Source: Terriglobia bacterium (GTDB lineage Bacteria > Acidobacteriota > Terriglobia > Terriglobales > Acidobacteriaceae). From it: a stretch of DNA of 38,478 nt. The DNA lies in contig JAIQFC010000036.1 in the NCBI GenBank assembly GCA_020073465.1, positions 1 to 38,478 on the forward strand, read 5' to 3'. The translations under genes and the position numbers were made by a program. The notes beneath the pieces are model-generated. The model saw only the letters and a list, made by a program, of their open reading frames with translations. It did no database searches and was not told where the DNA came from. This document shows, piece after piece, positions 1-8,400 of this stretch (its first letter is position 1; every line of letters starts with the position of its first letter).

Positions 1-281
1 ACTCGATCGCACTCAACCTGTCTTTCGAACGCTGTTATAGTCGCGGCCGGGGCCGTCGCGGGTCGCGCATTGTCCCGCGACGGATCATATCGAACTGAGA
101 GACGGGCCCAGGAAAGCGAATTCAGAGGAAGATTGCTTCCTGCCTTGCGGGGCATGGTCCCTGCGAAGAGCGAAATCGAGAAAATGCTCTCGCGGTTTGC
201 GAGAGCGGTTCGAGATACAGAGCGCAGGGGAGCGCGCCGTCGCCGAACGCTCGTTATCGCCCTTAAGTGATCGGAGCCTGC
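1..281. other. Upstream region without a supported gene; two strong hairpins
   Basis: No convincing gene is seen; the short reading frames here have arginine-rich, low-information translations. Two inverted repeats stand out. One has 10-bp arms at 53-62 and 74-83 around an 11-nt loop. The other has perfect 8-bp arms at 186-193 and 199-206 around GGTTT. Neither is followed by a T-run, so they could be factor-dependent terminators of a gene to the left or RNA structures. Composition matches the high-GC block that runs to about 1,540. Confidence 0.5.
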
Positions 282-962
282 ATGGTCGAGATCGTCTATT
301 ACGTCGCCATGAGTCTGGATGGCTTCATCGCCACCCTCGATGGCGGCATCGACTGGTTGCCGCGGCTCGACCCCGAGGGCGAGGATTTCGGCTATCGCGC
401 CTTCTATGACTCAGTCGACGGGCTGATCATGGGGCGCCGCACCTATGACAAGGTTCGCCGCCATGCGGCTTGTCCCTATCCAAGAAAACCCTGCTGGGTC
501 TTCACACACCGGCCGCTCGAGGGCGAGCCGCCCGAAGTCATCGAGACCTCGCAGCCCTTGACCGCACTCATCGCCGAGATGGAGCGCTACAAGCTCAAGC
601 GCATCTTTCTGGTCGGCGGCGGACAGCTCGCCTCCCAGTTCCAGCGCCAGGGGCTCATCGCGGAATATAGTATCGGCCTGGTGCCGGCGATCCTCGGCTC
701 GGGCGTGCCGCTCTTCGCCGGCCCTGGCGAGTTCGAGAAGCTGATGCTGCTCGACACGCGCAGTTTCGCCACCGGCGAGGTCTTGATGCGCTATCGCCGC
801 AGCGCGCTCAATCCGCCGCGGGTCAAGGCGATCCCGCCCGCCATCATGCGCCACCTCCGGCAGCCGAACGAAGCGGTCGTTGCGGGTCGCGAGCCGGAAG
901 AGGTCGAGGTCGGAACGTCTTCCGGGCTCTTCGAAGCCGGCCCGCGCGACGGCGAGGCGTAA
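282..962 (+). CDS. Dihydrofolate reductase family protein (RibD C-terminal-like)
   Basis: This 226-residue protein matches the RibD C-terminal/dihydrofolate reductase-like family, NADPH-dependent reductases of unclear substrate. The N-terminus VEIVYYVAMSLDGFIA with the following GGIDWL is the family's first strand and substrate loop. FLVGGGQLASQF at mid-protein is the dinucleotide-binding GGG segment. The ATG at 282 is preferred because GGAG lies 4-5 nt upstream; a start 15 nt earlier is possible. Family members usually end near residue 180, just after a strand like LMRYRRSA. Here about 45 further residues have no recognisable domain, so a natural extension or a late frameshift is possible. 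GC and codon use are higher than in the genes to the right of 1,550. Probably a cytosolic enzyme; its exact reaction cannot be assigned. Confidence 0.8.
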   Translation: MVEIVYYVAMSLDGFIATLDGGIDWLPRLDPEGEDFGYRAFYDSVDGLIMGRRTYDKVRRHAACPYPRKPCWVFTHRPLEGEPPEVIETSQPLTALIAEMERYKLKRIFLVGGGQLASQFQRQGLIAEYSIGLVPAILGSGVPLFAGPGEFEKLMLLDTRSFATGEVLMRYRRSALNPPRVKAIPPAIMRHLRQPNEAVVAGREPEEVEVGTSSGLFEAGPRDGEA

Positions 963-1178
963 GCGAATCAAAGAATCATCCTCTCCGCCCGCGGCAGCGG
1001 GGGAAGAGGGTAGGGAGAGGTGGGGTCGCCAACGGTCGGGCCCGATCATGACAAAAGCCCCCTCTCCCAGCTTCGGGTAGGGCTCGACATTCGTCTCGCC
1101 AACCCTCCGCGTCCCTCTGCCCCGCTTCGCGGGGGCGAGGTTGAAGGACGGGCGACGCGCTCGATCGCGCGCGAGCCG
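963..1178. other. Intergenic region with GC-rich hairpins between convergent genes
   Basis: No gene is seen. The stretch holds pyrimidine- and purine-rich blocks (CCCTCTCCC and GGGAGAGG types) like intergenic repeats common in Rhizobiales genomes. A compact hairpin has arms 1120-1125 and 1129-1134 around a TTC loop and could act as a terminator for the two genes that converge here. Confidence 0.5.
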
Positions 1179-2279
1179 TCAGCACCATAGCCAGCCATAG
1201 CGCTCGACGGCGCGGCCAGACTCGACCATGGCGCAAGACAGATCCCGGCCGTCCGAGACGCAGCTGGCGACGGTGCGTCCATAGACATCGGTATCGACCG
1301 CCCGGCATTCGACCCGGCCCCGGGTCAGGAACGAGAGATAGTTCCGCGCCGCATAGGGGTCGCCTGGCGTGCATCGCCGGCCCGCGCGGCAATGCCCCGG
1401 CATCTCCGGCGCGTCGATGCTGGCGAGCCGAATGCGCGTGCCGGCGCAATCCAGCGTATCGCCGTCGATGATGCGGGGGCGATTGCAGCCGATCTCCGCG
1501 GCGCCTGCTAGGTTGCCCGCCGCTGCACTCTGGTCGCTGGCCAGCGGCGGTGGAATTTCTGACTGGAAGATGAACAGTTCCTCAGTTGGCATTCTTGCAA
1601 GAGCTTGCGAGGTAGTTCCGAAGTTCTTGGCCAATACTTCCCTAGGCGTGTGCGCCATCCATTCTGAAAGCAGCACTGTGGCATATTCGGAGAAATTGCC
1701 GTCATCGAATACCAATAAGAACTCGGCACCATCCGGGCCCAGCCCCTGAATGGAATGCGGGATCCCCGTGGGAAAGTACCATAGGTCCCCTTCGTTCACG
1801 TCCGCTACGAAACTCTTGCCGCCCGCATCGATTGCGGTGATTCGCGCGCTCCCATACAACATAAATGCCCATTCCGCAGCTGCATGCCAATGCAATTCGC
1901 GAATGCCCCCGGCTGTGAGCCGCATATCAACGCCAGCTATCGATTTGGAAACTGGCAACTCGCGCACTGTCACCTCGCGAGACCATCCTCCCTGGTGAAG
2001 GCGTTTGTGTGAGAGCGAGAACGGGTACTTAAATACCGGCACCGATCCCGCATCGGTGGCGGGCGGCACCACGGAACTAGGGTTCTGCACATCAAGAGCC
2101 ACATTAGTCGGACCCGGATCGCTCTTGCTCTTGTCACTCACGCTGCGGGCACTCTCCTGACCGTGCTGAGCGCTCCCAACACCGGAGAGAGCACCGACTG
2201 CTGACGCCAGCGCGGTTGAACTCGCCAGAAATTTGCGACGCGATACCTTACCTTTGCCATTCGTCAGGTCAGATCTCAT
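1179..2279 (-). CDS. Fused ORF: Tat-exported cupin (oxalate-decarboxylase-like N half) joined to an SNase-like nuclease domain
   Basis: The 366-residue frame has two unrelated parts. Residues 1 to about 245 start with a Tat signal (SRRKFLASS, then an alanine-rich hydrophobic stretch). They continue as the first cupin of a bicupin oxalate decarboxylase-like protein, with metal-site motif RELHWHAAAEWAFMLYG and a second motif around GDLWYFPTGIPHSIQG. Bicupin relatives carry a second cupin after a segment like PPPLASDQ; here it is missing. From about residue 250 the sequence is a thermonuclease/SNase-like domain (RIIDGDTLDCAG, then RLASIDAPEMPGHC, then DVYGRTVASC) without its own signal peptide. 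Base composition rises sharply at the joint, near 1,520-1,550. Either this is a real hybrid protein or two genomes were joined in assembly. If artefactual, this is a truncated cupin gene plus a truncated nuclease gene. The ATG at 2279 fits the Tat signal. Confidence 0.75.
   Translation of the reverse strand: MRSDLTNGKGKVSRRKFLASSTALASAVGALSGVGSAQHGQESARSVSDKSKSDPGPTNVALDVQNPSSVVPPATDAGSVPVFKYPFSLSHKRLHQGGWSREVTVRELPVSKSIAGVDMRLTAGGIRELHWHAAAEWAFMLYGSARITAIDAGGKSFVADVNEGDLWYFPTGIPHSIQGLGPDGAEFLLVFDDGNFSEYATVLLSEWMAHTPREVLAKNFGTTSQALARMPTEELFIFQSEIPPPLASDQSAAAGNLAGAAEIGCNRPRIIDGDTLDCAGTRIRLASIDAPEMPGHCRAGRRCTPGDPYAARNYLSFLTRGRVECRAVDTDVYGRTVASCVSDGRDLSCAMVESGRAVERYGWLWC
1515..1550. other. Composition break and domain junction (possible chimeric join)
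   Basis: Leftwards of this interval the DNA is strongly GC-rich and encodes alphaproteobacterial-looking proteins. Rightwards it drops to moderate GC with Acidobacteriota-looking genes. The break falls inside one reading frame, between the cupin segment ending PPPLASDQ and the nuclease segment beginning around SAAAGNLAG. The exact join cannot be fixed to the base by eye. Confidence 0.6.
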
Positions 2280-2368
2280 TTTTTCCTCGCTTTACAAAAT
2301 GAGCTGCGTTGCCAGGATTTCACATCCGACAAGATTCCGCGCTCCTACTAGTTGCTTGGGACGCACAA
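2254..2368. repeat. Direct repeat A, copy 1 (~112 bp)
   Basis: This interval covers the first ~26 bases of the cupin gene and its upstream region. It recurs in the same orientation at 4472-4582. The best-conserved core (2308-2345) contains GCCAGGATTTCACATC and differs from copy 2 at only a few positions; the outer parts match less well and contain small indels. The two copies flank the amidohydrolase gene. Confidence 0.85.
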
Positions 2369-2717
2369 TGGCGAAGCAGGCTTGGCTACCTCTATGAAAC
2401 CCATGAAAGTGAACCTCGAATGGCACCGAAGCCGATTTCGGGAGTGGGACATAGGTGCTAGCTCGGGGATACTCTCATCAGCACGTTTCTTCAGAAAGCC
2501 ATTGCCCATCTCCACGAATCGACGCGACACTGTAGACGTTGCCTTTTCCTCCCCCTGCTCGGGCTTCAATCACGGGAGCACATAACGCTTGGTGATTTCC
2601 CGTACCTCTTTCGATTCGAGAGGAGGGTCATTGTAACAACCTTACATAAGTGTAGTAAAGTGCATAAAGTGTTTTTGCCCGCCGAATGGAATTTGAAGGT
2701 AGGGGGGGTTGACGACA
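2280..2717. other. Divergent intergenic region, cupin / amidohydrolase
   Basis: No gene is supported in these 438 bases. They contain most of repeat A copy 1, a weak dyad site at 2638-2662, three AAGTG units (within 2646-2671) and a purine-rich ribosome-binding site at 2701-2708. Promoters for both divergent genes must lie here, but I see no clear -35/-10 pair. Confidence 0.5.
2638..2662. promoter_or_regulatory. Weak copy of the AACCTTNC-N9-GNAAGGTT dyad
   Basis: The left arm AACCTTAC (2638-2645) is perfect. After nine bases the right arm is GTAAAGTG, which keeps only part of the consensus GNAAGGTT. It lies 55 bases before the amidohydrolase start. It overlaps three AAGTG units spaced about one helical turn, so it may belong to a different regulator. 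Confidence 0.35.
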
Positions 2718-4460
2718 ATGGTTGCAGCAGAGGTAACTGCTTTACGCCGCGCGGCGTTCATGGTCATTGCAGCGGCGATGGCTCTCACTCTAGTCTCCGG
2801 CCTTGGTGCTCGTGAGGGCGCGGCAGATCCCGGCTCCGATCCGCGCCTTGTCGATGGCGCTGCAGACGTCGCTTTGTTGAATGGCAAAATCATCACCGTG
2901 GCATCGGACAACGCTATCGCACAGGCGGTAGCAATCAAAGGCAGCCATATTCTGGAGGTAGGTGACAACACGACTATCCAGCAGCTAATTGGTCCCAACA
3001 CCCATGTAATTCAGCTCCAGGGTAAGGCTGTTCTTCCAGGCTTCATCGATGCTCACACTCATATTGAAGGCATTGCGGACTATCACCGAATGCTCGATTT
3101 GCACATTCCTCCATTAAGAGATGTCGGCGAGATGCTTGAGACGATAAAAGAACGCGCCGCCAGGACTCCGAAGGAGGAATGGATTGTCGGCGCAGGCGGC
3201 TGGGGCCAACCGATGCCAACCCGGCAACAGCTCGACTCCGCAGCCGGCGATCATCCTGTGCTAGTGCGGGAAAGCGCGCACGAGATCATCGTGAACACCA
3301 AGGCGCTTGAACTCGCGCACATTGACAAGAACACTCCTCAACCCCAGGGTTCGAAGATTTGGAAAGACCCAAATACGGGAGAGCCTACAGGCCGACTCAG
3401 CGAAATGTTCGGCCGCATGCTGACCCTGATGCCTAAACCTGGCTATGAGGTCCGTAAGCAAAGCGTCCAGGAGGTAATGCAAGGATTTGTCCGCAACGGT
3501 GTCACCACTATTTACGATTTTCCCAGCCCGGATGGCCTGCGCATGTACCAAGACTTATTGGCTGAAGGCAATCTGCCCGTCCGTCTTCGATGCCAGCTCA
3601 TTCTCAACATTGCTCGCGATCGGGATCCCACTGCCGTCTTCGATGAGGACTTTCTGAAGTACGGGATACACACGGGCTTCGGAAACGATTGGCTCAAAAT
3701 CGGCGGGATCAAGCTTTTTCTGGATGGCGAGAGCGAGACCGGTCTTCGCTACGATCCGCCGGGACAGAAAGAACAATGGGTCGGCGTACCAAAAATGACT
3801 CAGGTGACACTCAATCGAGTCGTAGCTGAAGCACAAAAGAACAATTTCCAGATTTGGATTCACGCGCTGGGTGACCGGGCACAGGACATGGCGCTTGACG
3901 CATACCAGTTAGCGCAGCATGACTATCCTCGCACTGATGCCCGCAATCGCATTGAACACGCGGGAAATCAAGAGGCCGGGCCAACAACTCGAGAACAGCT
4001 CGACCGCATGAAGAAGCTCGGCATCATTCCCGTTCCGACGGGTGCATGGATATATTTGGGCCGGGCGTTTAAGGGAACGCAAGCTGAAGTCCCCTTCATC
4101 TACCGCACGCTGCTGGATGAAGGATTCCGGCCGCCGGGGAATTCGGATTCTCTGGGTTCGATGCCCGAGTCGACGAATCCGTTCTTCTCGATGTGGGCGA
4201 TGGTGACACGGAAGACGCGTTCCGGCGAGCTTCTTGCGCCCGAACAGGCGATCACTCCAGCCGAGGCCATTCGTATTTACACGATGTATGGAGCTTATTC
4301 AGGATTTGAGGAACAAATAAAGGGTTCGATCGAGAAGGGCAAACTGGCTGACCTGATTGTCGTCTCCGACGATCCCCTGACAGTGCTGCCCGACAGGCTC
4401 AAAGACATCAAGGTGGAAATGACAATCATCGACGGCAAGATCATACAGGCGACGCACTGA
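2718..4460 (+). CDS. Exported amidohydrolase family protein (YtcJ-like, amidohydrolase_3)
   Basis: This 580-residue metal-dependent hydrolase has a hydrophobic N-terminal segment (about residues 10-30), so it is probably exported or membrane-anchored. Metal-binding features of the amidohydrolase TIM barrel are visible: HxH in GFIDAHTHIEG (H113, H115), the lysine-bearing GGIKLFLDGE strand, HALGD, RIEHAGNQE, and the late aspartate in PGNSDSLGS. The family hydrolyses amide or related C-N bonds; the substrate cannot be read from sequence. The ATG at 2718 is chosen over a TTG at 2709 because the G-rich ribosome-binding site at 2701-2708 lies well placed before it. The gene is flanked by direct repeat A and diverges from the cupin gene. 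It is one of three YtcJ-like proteins in the window. Confidence 0.88.
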   Translation: MVAAEVTALRRAAFMVIAAAMALTLVSGLGAREGAADPGSDPRLVDGAADVALLNGKIITVASDNAIAQAVAIKGSHILEVGDNTTIQQLIGPNTHVIQLQGKAVLPGFIDAHTHIEGIADYHRMLDLHIPPLRDVGEMLETIKERAARTPKEEWIVGAGGWGQPMPTRQQLDSAAGDHPVLVRESAHEIIVNTKALELAHIDKNTPQPQGSKIWKDPNTGEPTGRLSEMFGRMLTLMPKPGYEVRKQSVQEVMQGFVRNGVTTIYDFPSPDGLRMYQDLLAEGNLPVRLRCQLILNIARDRDPTAVFDEDFLKYGIHTGFGNDWLKIGGIKLFLDGESETGLRYDPPGQKEQWVGVPKMTQVTLNRVVAEAQKNNFQIWIHALGDRAQDMALDAYQLAQHDYPRTDARNRIEHAGNQEAGPTTREQLDRMKKLGIIPVPTGAWIYLGRAFKGTQAEVPFIYRTLLDEGFRPPGNSDSLGSMPESTNPFFSMWAMVTRKTRSGELLAPEQAITPAEAIRIYTMYGAYSGFEEQIKGSIEKGKLADLIVVSDDPLTVLPDRLKDIKVEMTIIDGKIIQATH

Positions 4461-4471
4461 ATAAGGAGGGT

Positions 4472-4582
4472 TTGCCATTCGTCAGGCCAGATTTTGTTTT
4501 TTCGCCCTACACAGGGAAGATCAGTTGCCAGGATTTCACATCTGACAAGATTCCGCGCTACTATTACTTGCTTGCGACGCAC
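4472..4582. repeat. Direct repeat A, copy 2 (~112 bp)
   Basis: Second copy of the sequence at 2254-2368, in the same orientation. The part corresponding to the cupin start codon is changed (CAT on the plus strand is replaced by TTG), so it is a relic and not a second cupin start. It lies between the amidohydrolase stop and the regulator gene. Recombination between the copies would delete the amidohydrolase. Confidence 0.85.
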
Positions 4583-4622
4583 AAAAGCACCGAACTCAAG
4601 GCGTAATGCCAGGTCGAAGAGT

Positions 4623-5414
4623 GTGCGGTTTCTGACTGTGGGGCAGACCGCGCGGATTCTGGGAATCAGTTCCTCGACATTGCGCCTGTGGGAAAGCGTG
4701 GGTCTTGTAACGCCGGCACGAAGTGCAGGCAGTTATCGCCTTTATACTCCGGAACTGCTTGACGTTTTAAAACGCATCAAGTACCTGCGTGACGTAAAGA
4801 AGTTAAATGTCCCGGGGATCAAGGAGGCCCTGGGAACAGATCTACCTGTCAACCAATCAACGGATCCGGCCAAGTCCACTCCGCATCTGGGTGACAAACT
4901 CCGTCGGCTGCGAAAGAAAAAGGGGTTAACCGTAACGGAGGCGGCTAGCCAGGCCCACATTTCCGCCGGCTTTCTCAGTGCCATCGAACTCTCTCGTGCG
5001 AACCCCTCCGTGGCCACAATTTATCGATTGGCAGCGGCATATGGCACCACTGTATTGGAACTCTATGACTTGCCAGCGCAATCCAACCGTGTGATCCAGC
5101 CACGGAATCGCAAGAGCCTGGAAACGAAGTCCGGCGTCCGCATGGAATTGCTTTCGACAGGCACGAAGATGCTCGAATCCATGCTGATTCGGGTTCCACC
5201 AGGAACCGGAAGCGATGGAGCGTACATGCACCAAGGCGAAGACTTTCTTTTCATGCTCGAAGGCACGTTGGAAGTCTGGCTTGATGAGGTCGAATGTCAC
5301 CTGCTCGAGCAGGGCGACAGTTTCTGGTTCGAGAGCAACCGCGGCCATCGCTGGTTTAACCCGACGAACAAGCAAGCGGCCGTTCTCTGGGTAAACACTC
5401 CGCCAACGTTCTAA
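4623..5414 (+). CDS. Three-domain transcriptional regulator: MerR HTH + XRE HTH + cupin
   Basis: This 263-residue DNA-binding regulator has three modules. Residues about 3-70 form a MerR-type winged helix (FLTVGQTARILGISSSTLR, then SYRLYTPELLDVL). Residues about 88-148 form an XRE/HTH_3 domain (LRRLRKKKGLTVTEAA, then ISAGFLSAIELSRANPSV). Residues about 180-262 form a small-molecule-binding cupin (HQGEDFLFMLEGTLEVWL, then GHRWFNPT). XRE-cupin regulators commonly control amine, amino-acid or polyamine genes; the extra MerR head is less common. I choose the GTG at 4623, preceded by a GAAGA stretch. The frame is open to 4494, but that upstream part lies mostly in repeat A, which is non-coding in its other copy. 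The gene follows the amidohydrolase and converges on TonB receptor 1. It may regulate the cupin/amidohydrolase pair. Confidence 0.82.
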   Translation: MRFLTVGQTARILGISSSTLRLWESVGLVTPARSAGSYRLYTPELLDVLKRIKYLRDVKKLNVPGIKEALGTDLPVNQSTDPAKSTPHLGDKLRRLRKKKGLTVTEAASQAHISAGFLSAIELSRANPSVATIYRLAAAYGTTVLELYDLPAQSNRVIQPRNRKSLETKSGVRMELLSTGTKMLESMLIRVPPGTGSDGAYMHQGEDFLFMLEGTLEVWLDEVECHLLEQGDSFWFESNRGHRWFNPTNKQAAVLWVNTPPTF

Positions 5415-5436
5415 CTTACTAGCGCGGCTCGCCACC

Positions 5437-8400
5437 CTAAAAAGTGAATCTCAAAGAGAACTGCTGCACTCGCGGAACGGTAAGGGTTCTGCGGTACAAA
5501 CCGAACGAGCCGTCATCAGAGCCATTGTCGAGCGATGTATTCGTATTGGAGTCGAAGCGAACGGAGTTGGTCACGTTGAAGACCTCCCAGGCAAACTTCA
5601 GACTCATGTCTTCGCGGATCTTCCAGCCTTTCGCCAGCCCCATATCAATTCCGAAATAACCTTGCCCACGAAAGTTGTTTCGGCTGCCAGCTTCTCCCGG
5701 ATACGCAAAACGCATCGGCGTTAGAGTAGCCGGAACGTCGGGGGTGATTTGAACACCCGCCACCACGGCGCTGGGATCCGAGAACGCATATGGTGCTCCA
5801 CCGATCATGTGCAAACCTGAGCTGATCGGGGCGGTTTGCACCATATTGCTGTTGAAAAGGAAGTTTTGAGTGAAGCCCCTTGTGTCAATCACACTAAACG
5901 GAAACGCACTGCTCCAACGATTCAGACCTGAGACTTGCCAGCCGCCAATCAGCGCATCCAGCACATTCCCTGCTCCTCCAGCAAAGGCTTTGCCGCGCCC
6001 GAAAGGCAGTTCGTAAACCCAGTTGAATGTGACCACGTGGCGCAAATCGAAGTCTGATGGCGCGCGGTTCAGACCAGGGTTCCACGGGTTCGCGATGTAG
6101 CTGAGGACGGTGCTTGTACCGAGCGGGATAGCCGAGGTGGTGGAAGTTGTACCTTGCGAGTTAACGCGTTCAGTGTCGGATCCCAAGTCGATAGACTTCG
6201 AGTAGGTATAGCTGAAGTCTACCTGCAGGCCATGGCTCATCGGATGGCGGAGAATGAACTGGCCTGCGTTGTAGCTACTGGTTCCGAGGGACGACCAAGC
6301 GAACAGTGACGAGAACTGCGGATTCCAAAACGGCACCGGCGGTAAGTTTGCACAGACAGGCGAAGCTCCTCCGTTCGCAAGTTGCGTCGCGAGCAAGCCC
6401 AGCCGATAGGGTGCGCCGACCTCCCGCCCTGGGCGGTTCGCCCATCGGAAGCCTGAAGGACAAGCGTCGGAGCCACCGGAGCCGGTATAGATATTTTGCG
6501 TTGCGCTGAATCCTCCCGCAGCCGCAGTCGGAAACAAGTTTTCGAAGTAAGGGATCGGGGAAATGATCGCGGCTGAATCCTCACCTTGCGACAAGGCAAA
6601 CTGCGACATCAGGCGAGCAGCCTTGTAGTAATCCGTTCCTGAGCTGGGATCCACCAGATCGGTTGACGCAGCCAGATCGCGCTGCTGCAGCAGGTGTCGT
6701 CCAAACCGTCCCACATACGCCGCTTCGAACGTCCAGCCTTTGCCAATCTGCCTTTGAATCGAGAAATCAGTCGCAATGGAATACGGCGTTTTGATTCGCC
6801 CATCGATTCCATTCGAGTTGAAAGTGAATCCCGTGGTGTTGGGATCGGTCGGCGGAAGTGCTGGGTAGGTCACCGTGGATGGCGGGGCACCGCCCGGCAA
6901 CGCAGGAATATCATTTCTTCCGGTATAGCGTGGCGCGTCGTCTGGAGTGAAGATATTGGATGGAGCTGCCTGTGTGCTGGTCAATCCGAATGAGCCGAAC
7001 TGGCTGAAGCCGTCAACAATTCCTTCGCCAAAATGGTCGTAGTACATCCCGAAACCCGCACGAATGGAAGTCTTGGAATCGGGGGAGTAGGCGATCGCAA
7101 CGCGCGGGGCGAAATTCAGTTTATTCATGGGCCAGTAGGGTTTTCCGCCGCGACCCTGGCCGGAGGGCGCGAACGAGAATTCGGGCTGGTTGCCCTGGCC
7201 TTGAGCTGCGGCAATGGCGCGATTGTTAAACCATTGGTGCAAATCGACCGTGGGGGCTACCTGCTGACCATTCACTTCATAGGGAGTCTGCAGGATCGTG
7301 TGCCGCAGACCCACAGTAACAGTTAGATTGGGTTTTACGCGCCAGGAATCCTGGACGTACCACTCAAACTCGTTCGCCTTGAAATTACGTGTGATTGAAG
7401 TCCCGGTTGGCAAGAGCGTGGCACTCGTCGCGCTTGCGACCCGATAGTTGTTGTGAACATTGATAGTGCTCAACAAACCTGCAATTGCCGTTATAGCGTT
7501 GTCGTAGCTCGTGGAGAAATCCCCGGATACTGCAGGGAACCCAAACGCACCGGGATCAAAGCTCTGGCCAGTTCCAGCGATAGCAGCCTGGCTTATGTTC
7601 GCATTCCCGGTACTCGCTGAGCTGAAAGAAACGCTATTGGAAGATGCGTTGTTGTGGATCAAGCGGTAGTTTGCGCCGAACTGCAGTGTGTGTTTGCCCT
7701 TCACCAAGGTAAAGTCGTCGACAAAATTGTGCACCGGAACACTGAGCAGCGTGGAGGTGTTTTCCGCCGTCAGCGGGCTGATTCCCACAAAGTCCGAGAA
7801 AGAGTTGTTTCCGGCGCCGACGTTATTCAACGACTGCCTTATGAAACCGTAGCGAAAGTTGTTGATCAGAGTGCTGCTGATCGTCCAGGTATGCCCGACT
7901 GCCACGCCTTTGGAAGTGCTCACGAGTGAGGCACTGGGGGGATTTCCAGGTAACTGAGGTGGCAACGAGCTTCTGTCTCCTTGTAAATTGCCGCGGGCAA
8001 ACAGTCGCTGTCCGGGGGTCAACTGATAGTCAACCTTGGCAATGTAAGTGTTGAGCCTGGCAGGATCGGGAGCGGACCAGCTAAAGCCACCGGTGTTCAG
8101 CCCATCGCCTCCCGGAGAATTGGGGTCGGGGTAAGCGTTGAGTGCAGCCACCGCGTTCGGGTCTTCGCCACGGCCCCAAGGACAGGAAGTGGTGCAATTG
8201 GGGTCCATGCTCACGACGTCCGCCGGGCTCAAATTGACAATGTTGCCGGCTCCGTCTGTGTATTGGACATTGCCCGCTTTGAACGCTGGTGTCGGCACAG
8301 TCAGGTTCTGCTGCTGGTTCTCCTGCGTCTTCTGACCTTCGTAGTTTAGGAAGAAGAACGCCCTATCTTTCTTAATTGGCCCACCGAAGGTGCCCCCAAA

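Noticed and set aside
4494..4622. N-terminal extension of the MerR-XRE-cupin regulator
   Set aside because: It lies mostly in repeat A, non-coding in its other copy, and precedes the start of the MerR domain.
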